Shown: in pieces, positions 16,319 to 25,587 of the stretch | Numbering within the stretch: position 1 is the stretch's first letter | How the letters are laid out: each line of letters begins with the position of its first letter | DNA from: Mycobacterium sp. ITM-2016-00318 | Lineage (GTDB): Bacteria > Actinomycetota > Actinomycetes > Mycobacteriales > Mycobacteriaceae | Assembly (NCBI RefSeq): GCF_002968285.2 | Contig: NZ_CP134400.1 | Coordinates: 62,001 to 126,000, forward strand | Direction: 5' to 3' | DNA length: 64,000 bases | The notes under the pieces: model-generated | The model's database searches: none | What the model saw: only the letters and a program-made list of their open reading frames with translations | Told to the model about the DNA's origin: nothing | Program-made: the position numbers and the translations under genes

Positions 16319-17082
16319 GCGATCACGACTTCGATGCCCTGCTCGGTGAGTTGCTCGCGGTAGGCGCCGCTGAGCTCGGAGTCGGTGACCAGCGCGTCGA
16401 CGCTCGACAGCGGTGAGAAGCTGATGAAGTCCTCCCGGCCGACTTTCGACGAATCCGCGACCACCACAACGAAGTTCGCACTGGCGATCATCGCGCGCTT
16501 AACCGCGGCCTCCTCGCTGTCGGGGGTGGACAGTCCATGCCGGACGCTGATGCCGTTGGTGCCGATGAACGCGATGTCGACACGCAATGTCTCGAGCACG
16601 CGCAGTACGTGCTCGCCGACGGCCGCCTGGGTGAGGCCGCGCACCCGGCCGCCCAGCAGTTGCAGCGACACCGACGGCACTGCGGCCAGCCGGGCCGCGA
16701 TGGGTACCGAGTTCGTCACGACGTTCAGCTCGCGATCGGACGGCAGCGCGGCGGCGACCCGGCTTGTGGTGGTGCCCGCGTCGAGCAGCACGCTGGCGCC
16801 GCTACGCGGAAAGAACTCGGCCGCTGCCGCGGCGATGGCGTCCTTGTGCTCGGCGCGGGTGTTCTCGCGCTCTCCGACGCCGGACTCGACCAACTTCAAC
16901 GCACGCACAGGTACGGCGCCGCCGTGTACGCGCCGCAGCAGCCCGGCGCGATCGAGGACGGCGAGGTCGCGGCGGACCGTCTCGGTGGTGACGTCGTAGG
17001 TCTCAGCCAACTCGGCCACGGAGGCGCGGCCCTGGCTGATCACCAGCGAGGCGATCGCTTGCTGACGCTCTTCGGCATACAT
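16315..17082 (-). CDS. fruR: DeoR-family fructose operon regulator
   Basis: A 255-residue DeoR regulator. The N-terminal winged helix at about 6-57 includes ASVAELAETYDVTTETVRRD and the LLRRVHGGA wing. The sugar-phosphate-binding DeoRC domain follows, with LDAGTTTSRVA and GTNGIS motifs. By family and position it probably represses the fru operon and perhaps ptsI, and is released by fructose 1-phosphate. ATG at 17082 is used because the HTH follows at the correct distance. An earlier ATG at 17148 would place the start inside the divergent promoter. Confidence 0.9.
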   Translation of the reverse strand: MYAEERQQAIASLVISQGRASVAELAETYDVTTETVRRDLAVLDRAGLLRRVHGGAVPVRALKLVESGVGERENTRAEHKDAIAAAAAEFFPRSGASVLLDAGTTTSRVAAALPSDRELNVVTNSVPIAARLAAVPSVSLQLLGGRVRGLTQAAVGEHVLRVLETLRVDIAFIGTNGISVRHGLSTPDSEEAAVKRAMIASANFVVVVADSSKVGREDFISFSPLSSVDALVTDSELSGAYREQLTEQGIEVVIA

Positions 17083-17149
17083 GGCGCTCCGTCTGTGTGG
17101 GTTTAGGCCCATATGAATGTTGATATCTGTTGTTTTACTCCTGAACATG

Positions 17150-17178
17150 TTGACTTGTCAATGGTTAGTTTGTAACCT
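17150..17178 (+). promoter_or_regulatory. ptsI promoter with overlapping inverted repeat; leaderless mRNA predicted
   Basis: The -35 TTGACT (17150-17155) and -10 TAACCT (17173-17178) are 17 nt apart and fit the mycobacterial TTGAC(N17)TAnnnT pattern. Transcription should begin around 17185, on or next to the ATG at 17186, and there is no ribosome site, so a leaderless transcript is predicted. TTGAC-TT-GTCAA (17150-17161) is an inverted repeat over the -35. A TGTTGA word at 17119-17124 is repeated at 17148-17153, a plausible FruR operator pair. Confidence 0.65.
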
Positions 17179-17185
17179 GCTTCAC

Positions 17186-18910
17186 ATGACCGCACCATCG
17201 CCGTCCACGTCACTCGCCGCTTCCTCCGGATCGGAAACGCCGCCAGCGGGCACCGTTCTGCAGGGCGTTCCCGTGGTCGCGGGTATCCAGTACGGCCCCG
17301 TCATCAGGCCCGGTCGCCTCCCGGTGCTCGACAACGTCGATGCGCCGCCCGAGGTGGAAGAGGAAGAGCGTCCTGCGGAGGCGGCGCGCTTCACCGCGGC
17401 GGCCAACGCGGTGGCTGCCCGGCTGCGCGACCGCGCCGCGCATGCGACCGGCGCCGCGTCGGAGGTGCTGGCCGCGACGGCCACCCTGGCGCAGGACCGC
17501 GCCTGGCTGGGCGCCGCAGAGAAGCTGATCAACGCAGGCGCCCCTGCGCCGCGGGCCGTGGTTGCGGCCGTCGACCAGTTCGTGGACCTCTTCACACAGC
17601 TCGGCGGCCTGATGGCCGAACGCGTCACCGATCTGCGTGACATCCGCGACCGGGTCATCGCCGAACTCAGCGGACTGCCCGAGCCCGGCGTGCCGCTACC
17701 CGATGTGCCGTCGGTGCTGCTGGCCGACGACCTCGCACCCGCCGACACCGCGGGCCTTGACCCCGCACTCGTCGTGGCGCTGGCCACCACGTTGGGCGGA
17801 CCGACCAGCCACACCGCGATCATCGCCCGCCAACTCGGCCTGCCGTGCGTGGTCGCGGTCGACGGCCTCGATGTGGTCGGCGCGGGCGCGATGGTGCTCG
17901 TCGACGGCACGCGCGGCACCGTCACCGTCGCACCGGATGCCGCGGCAGCGGCGGAGGCCGTGGCGTCGGCCAAGCAGGAGGCGGAACTCGCGGCGCAATG
18001 GGGCGGCCCCGGCGCGACGTCGGACGGCCACGCCGTCGCCGTGCTCGCCAACGTGCAGGACGGCGCAGCGGCCCGCAGTGCCCGCGAGACACCCGCCGAA
18101 GGCGTGGGACTGTTCCGTACCGAGCTGTGCTTCCTCAACCGCGACACCGAGCCCAGCGTCGACGAGCAGGCGCAGATCTACGGGGAGGTGCTCGATGCCT
18201 TCGCCGGCCACAAGGTCGTCGTGCGGACGCTCGACGCCGGCTCGGACAAGCCGTTGAAGTTCGCCGGGCATCCCGATGAGGCCAACCCGGCGCTCGGGGT
18301 GCGGGGGATCCGGATCGCCGACGGCAACCCGGGGATTCTCGAGCGTCAGCTGGACGCCATCGCCGCGGCGGGCAAGGCCACCGGCAACGCTCCGTGGGTG
18401 ATGGCGCCGATGATCGCGACCGTCGATGAGGCGAGCCGCTTTGCCGCTCAGGTCCGCATCCGCGGCCTGGCCCCCGGTGTGATGATCGAGGTGCCTGCTG
18501 CGGCTCTGCTCGCTGACCGGATCCTGGAACACGTCGACTTCCTGTCGATCGGGACCAATGACCTTGCGCAGTACACGATGGCCGCCGACCGGATGTCGGC
18601 CGAGCTGGCGACCCTCACCGACCCGTGGCAGCCCGCGGTGCTTGCTTTGGTCGCGATGGCCGCCAGGGCGGGTGCGGCCGTCGGCAAGCCGGTCGGCGTG
18701 TGCGGCGAGGCCGCCGCCGACCCGCTGTTGGCATGCGTTCTCACGGGGCTCGGGGTGTCGTCGCTGTCTGCTGCGGCGGCGGCGGTGAACGGCGTCGGCG
18801 CCAAGCTCTCGCAGGTGACTCTTCAGCAGTGCCGTGAGGCGGGCGACGCCGTGTTGGCGACCGGTAGCGCCGCCGAGGCACGGGCCGCCGCGCTTGAAGT
18901 GCTGGGCTAG
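17186..18910 (+). CDS. ptsI: phosphoenolpyruvate-protein phosphotransferase (Enzyme I)
   Basis: A 574-residue Enzyme I, the first step of the PTS. It takes phosphate from PEP and transfers it to HPr. The phosphorylated histidine is about H209 in GGPTSHTAIIARQLG. The C-terminal PEP-binding TIM barrel shows EGVGLFRTE, DAGSDKPLKF, IEVPAA, SIGTNDLAQYT and the active-site cysteine of GVCGEAAAD. The N-terminus carries a roughly 30-residue extra leader compared with classical EI. It diverges from fruR; a short hairpin at 18919-18932 follows it. All PTS parts for fructose are thus present in this cluster. Confidence 0.95.
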   Translation: MTAPSPSTSLAASSGSETPPAGTVLQGVPVVAGIQYGPVIRPGRLPVLDNVDAPPEVEEEERPAEAARFTAAANAVAARLRDRAAHATGAASEVLAATATLAQDRAWLGAAEKLINAGAPAPRAVVAAVDQFVDLFTQLGGLMAERVTDLRDIRDRVIAELSGLPEPGVPLPDVPSVLLADDLAPADTAGLDPALVVALATTLGGPTSHTAIIARQLGLPCVVAVDGLDVVGAGAMVLVDGTRGTVTVAPDAAAAAEAVASAKQEAELAAQWGGPGATSDGHAVAVLANVQDGAAARSARETPAEGVGLFRTELCFLNRDTEPSVDEQAQIYGEVLDAFAGHKVVVRTLDAGSDKPLKFAGHPDEANPALGVRGIRIADGNPGILERQLDAIAAAGKATGNAPWVMAPMIATVDEASRFAAQVRIRGLAPGVMIEVPAAALLADRILEHVDFLSIGTNDLAQYTMAADRMSAELATLTDPWQPAVLALVAMAARAGAAVGKPVGVCGEAAADPLLACVLTGLGVSSLSAAAAAVNGVGAKLSQVTLQQCREAGDAVLATGSAAEARAAALEVLG

Positions 18911-18944
18911 GAATTAATCGGACCGCAGTCCGGTTCTATGCGAC

Positions 18945-19946
18945 ATGCCTGCTATCACCGCTGACACCCTGACCTTGCCGAGGCTTTCTGCGCCTACGGC
19001 AGCCGACACCGAGCGGCCCGTCCGCTCCATCACCACCGGGCCGCGCGGTTACGAAGGCGAGGGCTTTCCCGTCGTGCGCGCCTTCGCCGGCGTGAGCTCC
19101 GCCGACCTCGACCCCTTCGTCCACATGGACCAGATGGGCGAGGTCGAATACCAGCCCGGCGAACCGAGGGGCACCGACTGGCACCCCCACCGCGGCTTCG
19201 AAACGGTCACGTACATGATCGACGGCCGCTTCGCCCACCAGGACAGCCACGGCGGCGGAGGCCTGATCACCGACGGCGCCACGCAGTGGATGACCGCGGG
19301 CTCCGGCATCCTGCACATCGAGACCCCGCCCGCCGAGCTCGTCGAAAGCGGCGGCATGTTCCACGGCATCCAGCTGTGGGTGAACCTGCCGCGCAAGGAC
19401 AAGTTCGCGACGCCGCGCTACCAGGCGATCGAGGGCAACGAGGTCAAACTGCTCTCGTCTGAAGATGGCGGCGCCCTGGTTCGCGTCATCGCCGGTGACG
19501 TCGACGGACATGGCGGCCCTGGTTCCACCCACACTCCGATCACTCTGGCGCACAGCACCATCGAGCCCGGTGCCCGGTTGAGCCTGCCGTGGAACCGCGA
19601 CTTCAACGCGCTGGTGTACGTGCTGTCGGGCCGCGGCACTGTCGGTCCGGTAGGGCATCCGATCCACGAAGGCCAGCTCGCGGTGTTCGGTCCCGGTGAC
19701 CGCATCACCGTCGCCGCCGAAGGGGCGCTGGGGGTACCACCCGGCCGAAGGCGAGGGGGAGAATCGCGGCGGCCCGCCATGGAAGTGCTGGTCCTGGGCG
19801 GCGAGCCGATCCGCGAGCCCGTTGTCGCCTACGGGCCGTTCGTGATGAACTCCAAGGCCGAACTGGTCAAGGCGCTGGAGGACTACAACGCGGGCAAGTT
19901 CGGCACGATCCCGCCGAACGCCCTGATGCCGCACAGCGTTTCGTAA
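18945..19946 (+). CDS. pirin family protein
   Basis: A 333-residue bicupin of the pirin family. The N-terminal cupin holds metal-binding residues in DWHPHRGFETVTYMIDG (His-x-His) and later H and E in GSGILHIE. The C-terminal cupin ends with VLVLGGEPIREPVVAYGPFVMN, the typical pirin signature. Pirins bind iron and some degrade quercetin; the substrate here is unknown. At about residues 262-275 the chain has an odd insert (GALGVPPGRRRGGE) encoded by a GC-rich repeat, which is not expected in this loop. A convergent FUSC gene starts 4 nt after its stop. Confidence 0.88.
   Translation: MPAITADTLTLPRLSAPTAADTERPVRSITTGPRGYEGEGFPVVRAFAGVSSADLDPFVHMDQMGEVEYQPGEPRGTDWHPHRGFETVTYMIDGRFAHQDSHGGGGLITDGATQWMTAGSGILHIETPPAELVESGGMFHGIQLWVNLPRKDKFATPRYQAIEGNEVKLLSSEDGGALVRVIAGDVDGHGGPGSTHTPITLAHSTIEPGARLSLPWNRDFNALVYVLSGRGTVGPVGHPIHEGQLAVFGPGDRITVAAEGALGVPPGRRRGGESRRPAMEVLVLGGEPIREPVVAYGPFVMNSKAELVKALEDYNAGKFGTIPPNALMPHSVS
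19727..19762 (+). repeat. 36-bp GC-rich CTGGGGGTACC repeat inserted in the pirin gene
   Basis: A segment starting at CTGGGGGTACCACCCGG and ending GCGAGGGGGA adds an in-frame stretch to the pirin coding sequence. The same design, CTGGGGG[T/C]ACC[T/A]CCCG then GGGGGA, is present on the other strand at 47007-47043. Both lie inside coding regions. I recall similar elements scattered in mycobacterial genomes, but copy number cannot be checked here. Confidence 0.55.
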
Positions 19947-19950
19947 CAAA

Positions 19951-22140
19951 CTAACGGTGCGCCCGCGGCACCTCGACGGGATGCGGGTACACCAGTTCCA
20001 GCTCGCCGATCGCGGCCGCCACCGTCACCAACGGCATGGCGGCCGCGATGGCCATTTCATCACCATTCGACTCGGCGCGCAGGGCCACCACGAACTCGTC
20101 GCCGATCGGCACCCAGTCGCCGCCGGATCCGATTGTCCCCGACAGCCGTTCTCCGATCGCGGTGACGTGCCGCTCGACCACCTCGCGCACCCGCGGATAG
20201 GTACCCAGCGGCGGCGGCGTCGGGATGTCGGTGATCAGGTCGGCGGCCGCGCGCACCCTGATCGCCCGGTTGAAGGCACGTACGATCGGTCCGCGGAAAT
20301 CGGTCTCCCCGCCGCCCTCGGAAAGATATTGCCGCACAGCGTCATCCGCCACTCGTGACGACGCGATCGCAGCTTGACTGAGCGTGGCCAGCCTGTCAGC
20401 GGTCTGTTCGTAGTCGCCGCGGGTGATCCGGTGCACGGCGGCCTCGAGATACCTCGCGAAGGCGTTGCGGGCCGATTCGACCGCCGCCTCCGCCGACGCG
20501 GTCGCGCCGCGCGGCCACAACAGCAACGAGACCACCACGCCGACGAGGGCGCCGACGATGACGTCCTCTACGCGGATCAGACCGACGCTCCACCCCGTCG
20601 GCACAATCAGGTTGAAGAAGATAAGCACCATCATCGTGAACGCCGCCTGCCCTGCGGTGAACGACGCGATCTCGGGTACGAACGCCGAGCCGAACACCAC
20701 CAACGGCATGAGGATCCACAACACCGCGGGATCGACGCCCACCACGCTGATCAACAGTGCACCGAGGACGAAGCCGATGCCGGTGCCCAGCACCGCGCGC
20801 AGCATCTTGGTGCCGGTGGTGAGCGCGCTGCTGCGCAGCACCGACAAGGCGCCGAGCACCACCCAGAACCCGTGCTCGACGGGGAACACGTTGGTGACGG
20901 CGACTGCCAACGCCAGGCCAAGGCCGGTGCGCAGCGCATTGCGCACCGCGACCGATCGACCGCCGAGGAAACTCGACGTCGTCGAGCTCACCGATCTGCT
21001 CGCAGGCAACAGCCGGTCGGTCGCTGTCGTCGCGGGCATCCCCAGCCCGAGCGCCCTGGCCCACACCGGCCTGGCGTCGGCGGCCGCCGCTGCGGCGATC
21101 ACCCTTCCGGTCGCCCCGATGGTGGCCGCGATGGTGCGTCGGTCCAGCAGCCGGTGCCCGATCGCGACGGCCGCGTCGTCGTCGGGTGCGCCGAGGATCG
21201 CTTCGACGTCCTGGCGGTAGCGTCCACGCGCGACCGAACGCAGATGGATGAGCGCCGCTTCGAGATTCGCGCGGTCGGTCGTCCGGTCGGCGGCCCTGGT
21301 CTCCCGCAGCACCGCGGCCGAGCACCTCAGCACCCGCACGCCCGGTGCCTGCATGTCCCGCATGCCGGGGCCAGCCTCGTCGCTGACCCGGTCGGCGAGC
21401 CATTCGAGGTCCTCGACGACGCGCACCAGCGCGCGGCTGCCCGCCGACAGGCCGACCGGGCGGAAGTCGGCGCCGAGAAAGCTCTCCCGTAAGGCCAGCA
21501 TCGCCACCACCACCTCGTCGCGGCTGGCCTTGCCCTCGAGCCGATCAGCCAGCGCGGCGACGGCATCGGCGGCGTGCGTGCGCAATTCGCCGTGGTGTCG
21601 CGGCGGCAGGAAGAACAGCGCCGCGGGGACGCACACGGCGAGCGCGATCGCCCAACCGAGCAGCCGCTCGTCGATCGGTCCCGCAGGCGTGCACGCGGGC
21701 AACACGAATGTCAGCAGCGTGGGCCGTTGGCCCGCCGCGATCGTCTCGCTGAGCACGCCGGAGAACATCACCGCCACGCCGAGCGCGAACATCAACCCGA
21801 CCGACAGCCACGGATGCGGAGACACCAGCGTGCCGAGCGTGATCAGAACGGCGCCGTTGATGCCCAGTCCCGTGTATGCCAGCGCCCTTGTCTGCCTGTT
21901 GCCGGGGAAGTCCGCCAGCACCATCAGCGCGAAGGAGCCGAAGATCGTGAACAGCGGGGTCTGCGAGTTGCCTGCGACGGCGAAGCTGACCGCCGCGGCA
22001 AGGGGCACGACGACCGCGGCCCGCACCGCGCGCCGCAGCGCGTCCAACTCGGGATCGCGTTCGCGGATTCGAGCGCGAACGCGAGGAGCGGAAATGGTAC
22101 CGACGGCGCGGCGTGTCAGGCCGGCCGGCGCGCTAGTCAT
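19951..22140 (-). CDS. FUSC family membrane protein (aromatic acid exporter-like)
   Basis: A 729-residue protein with the duplicated FUSC plan. Two blocks of about six transmembrane helices (about 35-190 and 400-530) are each followed by a cytosolic helical domain. The second block includes GLGLALAVAVTNVFPVEHGFWVVLGALSVL, broken here by motif as GFWVVLGALSV, a typical FUSC region. FUSC proteins resemble AaeB/YccS, exporters of aromatic acids. The start ATG at 22140 overlaps the end of a TetR gene, so the two are co-transcribed and probably co-regulated. Substrate unknown. Confidence 0.83.
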   Translation of the reverse strand: MTSAPAGLTRRAVGTISAPRVRARIRERDPELDALRRAVRAAVVVPLAAAVSFAVAGNSQTPLFTIFGSFALMVLADFPGNRQTRALAYTGLGINGAVLITLGTLVSPHPWLSVGLMFALGVAVMFSGVLSETIAAGQRPTLLTFVLPACTPAGPIDERLLGWAIALAVCVPAALFFLPPRHHGELRTHAADAVAALADRLEGKASRDEVVVAMLALRESFLGADFRPVGLSAGSRALVRVVEDLEWLADRVSDEAGPGMRDMQAPGVRVLRCSAAVLRETRAADRTTDRANLEAALIHLRSVARGRYRQDVEAILGAPDDDAAVAIGHRLLDRRTIAATIGATGRVIAAAAAADARPVWARALGLGMPATTATDRLLPASRSVSSTTSSFLGGRSVAVRNALRTGLGLALAVAVTNVFPVEHGFWVVLGALSVLRSSALTTGTKMLRAVLGTGIGFVLGALLISVVGVDPAVLWILMPLVVFGSAFVPEIASFTAGQAAFTMMVLIFFNLIVPTGWSVGLIRVEDVIVGALVGVVVSLLLWPRGATASAEAAVESARNAFARYLEAAVHRITRGDYEQTADRLATLSQAAIASSRVADDAVRQYLSEGGGETDFRGPIVRAFNRAIRVRAAADLITDIPTPPPLGTYPRVREVVERHVTAIGERLSGTIGSGGDWVPIGDEFVVALRAESNGDEMAIAAAMPLVTVAAAIGELELVYPHPVEVPRAHR

Positions 22141-22699
22141 TCGTGGGAACGGAGGCGAATCGCCCGCTGTCGAGCGCGTCGGTGAGCTGCCTTGCGATCC
22201 ATGTCAGCGCCACGGTGTCACGCGGAAGAGTGGACTGCTCATGTCCGACGAGGAGGTAGACGGCCCAGCGGGCGAACATCTCCGCCTGGTGTTGGTCGCC
22301 GAGGATCTCCAGCGCCGACGAGTACATGATGTCGTAGCGTTGCTGGTCCACCTTCACCTGAATGTCGTGGACATCCGGGTCCAGTGAACTCCACGCCCGA
22401 ATCGCGGCTTCGGCGCCGTGCGGCAGCTCCAGACCGACCTGCACGAGGCTGTCGATCCGGCGGCGGGGGTCGGTTTCGCGTTTCAGGAATTCGATGACGA
22501 GAACCGTGCGCTCTTCCATCCAGTTCTCGAGCAACTCGCGGGTGTAGGCAGGCCAGCCGGAAAAGTAGTGATAGAAGGACCCGGTCGTGACCCCGAGGCG
22601 ATTGCACACCTCGGCCAGCTTGAATCCGCCGTATCCGAGGTCGGAGAGCACGTCGAGGCCCGTTTCGAAATAAGCCTCGCGCGAAACCAGGCCCGCCAT
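22133..22699 (-). CDS. TetR-family regulator of the FUSC gene
   Basis: A 188-residue TetR protein. The N-terminal helix-turn-helix FKLAEVCNRLGVTTGSFYHYF (positions about 26-46) is standard; the ligand domain is Trp/Tyr-containing and unlike the other TetR proteins in this window. Its stop lies inside the FUSC start (8-nt overlap), so the regulator and transporter form one operon. Local autoregulation of an efflux pump is the simplest reading. The likely operator is the inverted repeat at 22806-22819. Confidence 0.85.
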   Translation of the reverse strand: MAGLVSREAYFETGLDVLSDLGYGGFKLAEVCNRLGVTTGSFYHYFSGWPAYTRELLENWMEERTVLVIEFLKRETDPRRRIDSLVQVGLELPHGAEAAIRAWSSLDPDVHDIQVKVDQQRYDIMYSSALEILGDQHQAEMFARWAVYLLVGHEQSTLPRDTVALTWIARQLTDALDSGRFASVPTND

Positions 22700-22805
22700 G
22701 GGTCCGAACCCTAGCCTGCGATCAGGATCACCGAGTGCTGTCGCGCATTTGCCTGGCCGATCATGAGCAACTGGCCTGACCGGGGTTTCTGTGCACGCAG
22801 TTTGC

Positions 22806-22819
22806 TGAACTAGCGTTCA
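22806..22819. promoter_or_regulatory. inverted repeat between divergent TetR genes
   Basis: TGAAC-TAGC-GTTCA is a perfect 5+5 inverted repeat located in the 170-nt space between the TetR-FUSC operon (minus) and the TetR gene at 22870 (plus). It is a candidate operator for either regulator. The rest of this spacer shows no gene. Confidence 0.4.
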
Positions 22820-22869
22820 AATCGGGTGTTCTGCGAAGCCCCTTGATGTCGTGTGGCAAGATATTGACT

Positions 22870-23505
22870 ATGCCGCATACGGCGAGCAGGGGGCCAGGTC
22901 GTCCACCAGCAGCGAAGGCCGCTGAAACACGTGAGCGCATATTGCGTGCCGCTCGCGAGGTGTTCAGCGAACTCGGCTATGACGCTGCGACTTTTCAGGC
23001 GATCGCCATACGCGCCGACTTGACCCGGCCTGCCATCAACCACTATTTCGCGAGCAAACGGTTGCTGTACCGCGAAGTAGTCGAGCAGACCAATGCGATG
23101 GTGGTCGCTGCGGGCATGGCGAAGGCTCAAGGTCAGACGACCCTGCTCCGCCGACTGTCGGCGTTCTTCTCCGCGGCGATGCAGGCCGACAGCGAAGATC
23201 GTTCTGCCGCAGCGTTTCTGGTGACCTCGGTGCTCGAGGGACAGCGACATCCCGAGCTTCGCAGCGACGATCACGATTCGATGCGCAATTCGAGGGCCTT
23301 TGTTTCGTGGGCGGTCAACGACGCCATTGAGAAGGGCGAGCTGACCACTGACACCGACGTACCGCAACTCGTCGAGATGCTTGTCGCGGTGATGTGGGGG
23401 ATGGGCTTCTATGCCGGATATGTCGGCTCGCACAACGAACTGGAAGCCATTGTCGACAAGCTCGAACTGCTGCTGGCCAACAAGCTGTGGAAGCTGGCCG
23501 AGTAA
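22870..23505 (+). CDS. TetR-family regulator (Rv0144-like)
   Basis: A 211-residue regulator with an R-G-P-G-R-P-P-A leader followed by the TetR HTH (FQAIAIRADLTRPAINHYFASK, about 36-57). It stands directly upstream of two SAM-dependent methyltransferase genes and the ALDH/SDR/oxidoreductase genes, the same order as Rv0144-Rv0149 in M. tuberculosis as remembered. ATG 22870 is preferred because the RGPGRP leader follows closely; an ATG 27 nt upstream is possible. It likely controls one or both neighbours. Confidence 0.83.
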   Translation: MPHTASRGPGRPPAAKAAETRERILRAAREVFSELGYDAATFQAIAIRADLTRPAINHYFASKRLLYREVVEQTNAMVVAAGMAKAQGQTTLLRRLSAFFSAAMQADSEDRSAAAFLVTSVLEGQRHPELRSDDHDSMRNSRAFVSWAVNDAIEKGELTTDTDVPQLVEMLVAVMWGMGFYAGYVGSHNELEAIVDKLELLLANKLWKLAE

Positions 23506-23550
23506 ACCTTCCTGGCAAATTGCTGTGTGACCTGTGGTGATGTCTGCCAC

Positions 23551-23560
23551 ACATGCATGT
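23551..23560. promoter_or_regulatory. 10-bp palindrome upstream of methyltransferase gene
   Basis: ACATGCATGT is a perfect palindrome 24 nt before the ATG at 23585, close to a TAACTT box (23569-23574) that could be the -10. It lies in the short spacer after the TetR gene and is a candidate operator. Ten bases of palindrome can occur by chance. Confidence 0.3.
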
Positions 23561-23584
23561 AGATCAGCTAACTTATTGGGTAGC

Positions 23585-24544
23585 ATGGCTTACGAAATGA
23601 CTGACCTCCATGACGCCCCCACCGTCCGCACCGATGGCGACAGCTGGGAAATCACCGAAAGCGTCGGCGCGACCGCACTCGGAGTCGCCGCCGCCAGGGC
23701 CGTCGAAACGGCCCGCGACGACGCACTGATCCGCGACGAGTTCGCCTACCTGTTGGTGTCGTCAGCCGGGCCGGAGTGGGCGCAGATGGCCAGCAGCGAT
23801 CTCACCTGGCTTGCCGACGACGAGGAGTTCCGTCGGCTGCACGACATGTCTCGCGACTATCAGGCCGTCCGTACCCACTACTTCGACGACTTCTTCCGCG
23901 CCGTGATGCGGGCGGGCATCCGGCAGGTGGTGATTCTCGCCGCGGGGCTGGACTCACGCGCTTATCGGTTGGACTGGCCCCCGGCCACCACCGTGTTTGA
24001 GATTGACCAGCCCAAGGTGCTGGAGTACAAGACCGCGACGCTGGACGCGCACGGCGCGCACCCGAAGTCGGAGCGCATTCCGGTGCCCGTCGACCTGCGC
24101 GACGACTGGCCTTCGGCGTTGATCGCCGCCGGCTTCGACGCCGCACAGCCGACCGCCTGGCTGGCCGAGGGGCTGCTGCCCTACCTGCCGCCGGACGCGC
24201 AAAACCGGCTCTTCGAACTCGTCACCAGCCACAGCGCGGCCGGCAGCCGCATCGCCGTCGAGGCGTTCAGCATGGACCTGTCGGAGCAGGCCGAGCAGGA
24301 CAGGGTGGCCCGCCGCGAGCGGACCGCGCGGATGCGCGAGCGCACCGGCATCGACATCGACGTGGACACGTTGACCTACGCCGACGGCAACCGCGCGGAC
24401 GCGGCGGGATGGCTGGCCGAGCACGGCTGGACCGTCGACGCGGTGCCGAGCGAGGTGGAGATGACCCGGCTCGGCCGGGCCGTGCCCGACTACGAGGCCG
24501 AAGAAATCGCCTCGAGCGTGCTGTTGCGTGCCGAACTGTCCTGA
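23585..24544 (+). CDS. SAM-dependent methyltransferase (Rv0145-like, TIGR00027 family)
   Basis: A 319-residue member of the large mycobacterial class I methyltransferase family. It shows the typical opening [20 protein letters not shown], the nucleotide motif [29 protein letters not shown], and the [15 protein letters not shown] segment. The real acceptor of such enzymes is generally unknown; a role in methylating lipids or phenolic compounds is often assumed. ATG 23585 is taken because a -10-like box lies just upstream; ATG 23597 is an alternative. It is followed within 9 nt by a paralogue. Confidence 0.88.
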   Translation: MAYEMTDLHDAPTVRTDGDSWEITESVGATALGVAAARAVETARDDALIRDEFAYLLVSSAGPEWAQMASSDLTWLADDEEFRRLHDMSRDYQAVRTHYFDDFFRAVMRAGIRQVVILAAGLDSRAYRLDWPPATTVFEIDQPKVLEYKTATLDAHGAHPKSERIPVPVDLRDDWPSALIAAGFDAAQPTAWLAEGLLPYLPPDAQNRLFELVTSHSAAGSRIAVEAFSMDLSEQAEQDRVARRERTARMRERTGIDIDVDTLTYADGNRADAAGWLAEHGWTVDAVPSEVEMTRLGRAVPDYEAEEIASSVLLRAELS

Positions 24545-25486
<942 letters not shown>

Positions 25487-25506
25487 GTCGGTCACTTCTG
25501 GGCGTC

Positions 25507-25525
25507 CCAACCGGTTGGTTAGGAT
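25507..25525 (+). promoter_or_regulatory. palindromic operator and -10 before the ALDH gene
   Basis: CCAACCGGTTGG (25507-25518) is a perfect 12-bp palindrome immediately 5' of TAGGAT (25520-25525), which fits a mycobacterial TAnnnT -10. The palindrome therefore sits between -35 and -10, where a TetR-type repressor would block transcription. Predicted start near 25532 gives a 5' leader of about 55 nt containing the hairpin described next. Confidence 0.5.
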
Positions 25526-25538
25526 CAGGGACGCACGT

Positions 25539-25566
25539 GAGGAGCAGGAAAACCCCTGCCCTCCTC
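25539..25566 (+). other. hairpin in the 5' leader of the ALDH gene
   Basis: GAGGAG-CAGG pairs with CCTG-CC-CTCCTC across a short AAAACC loop, with a two-base bulge. It lies between the predicted transcription start and the ATG at 25588. It could be a weak attenuator or simply mRNA structure. Confidence 0.3.
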
Positions 25567-25587
25567 GGGTCAGGAAGGACCTCCGCC

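Noticed and set aside
20374..21492. Plus-strand frame opposite the FUSC gene
   Set aside because: Arg/His/Gln-rich translation without motif; the minus-strand protein has consistent membrane helices.
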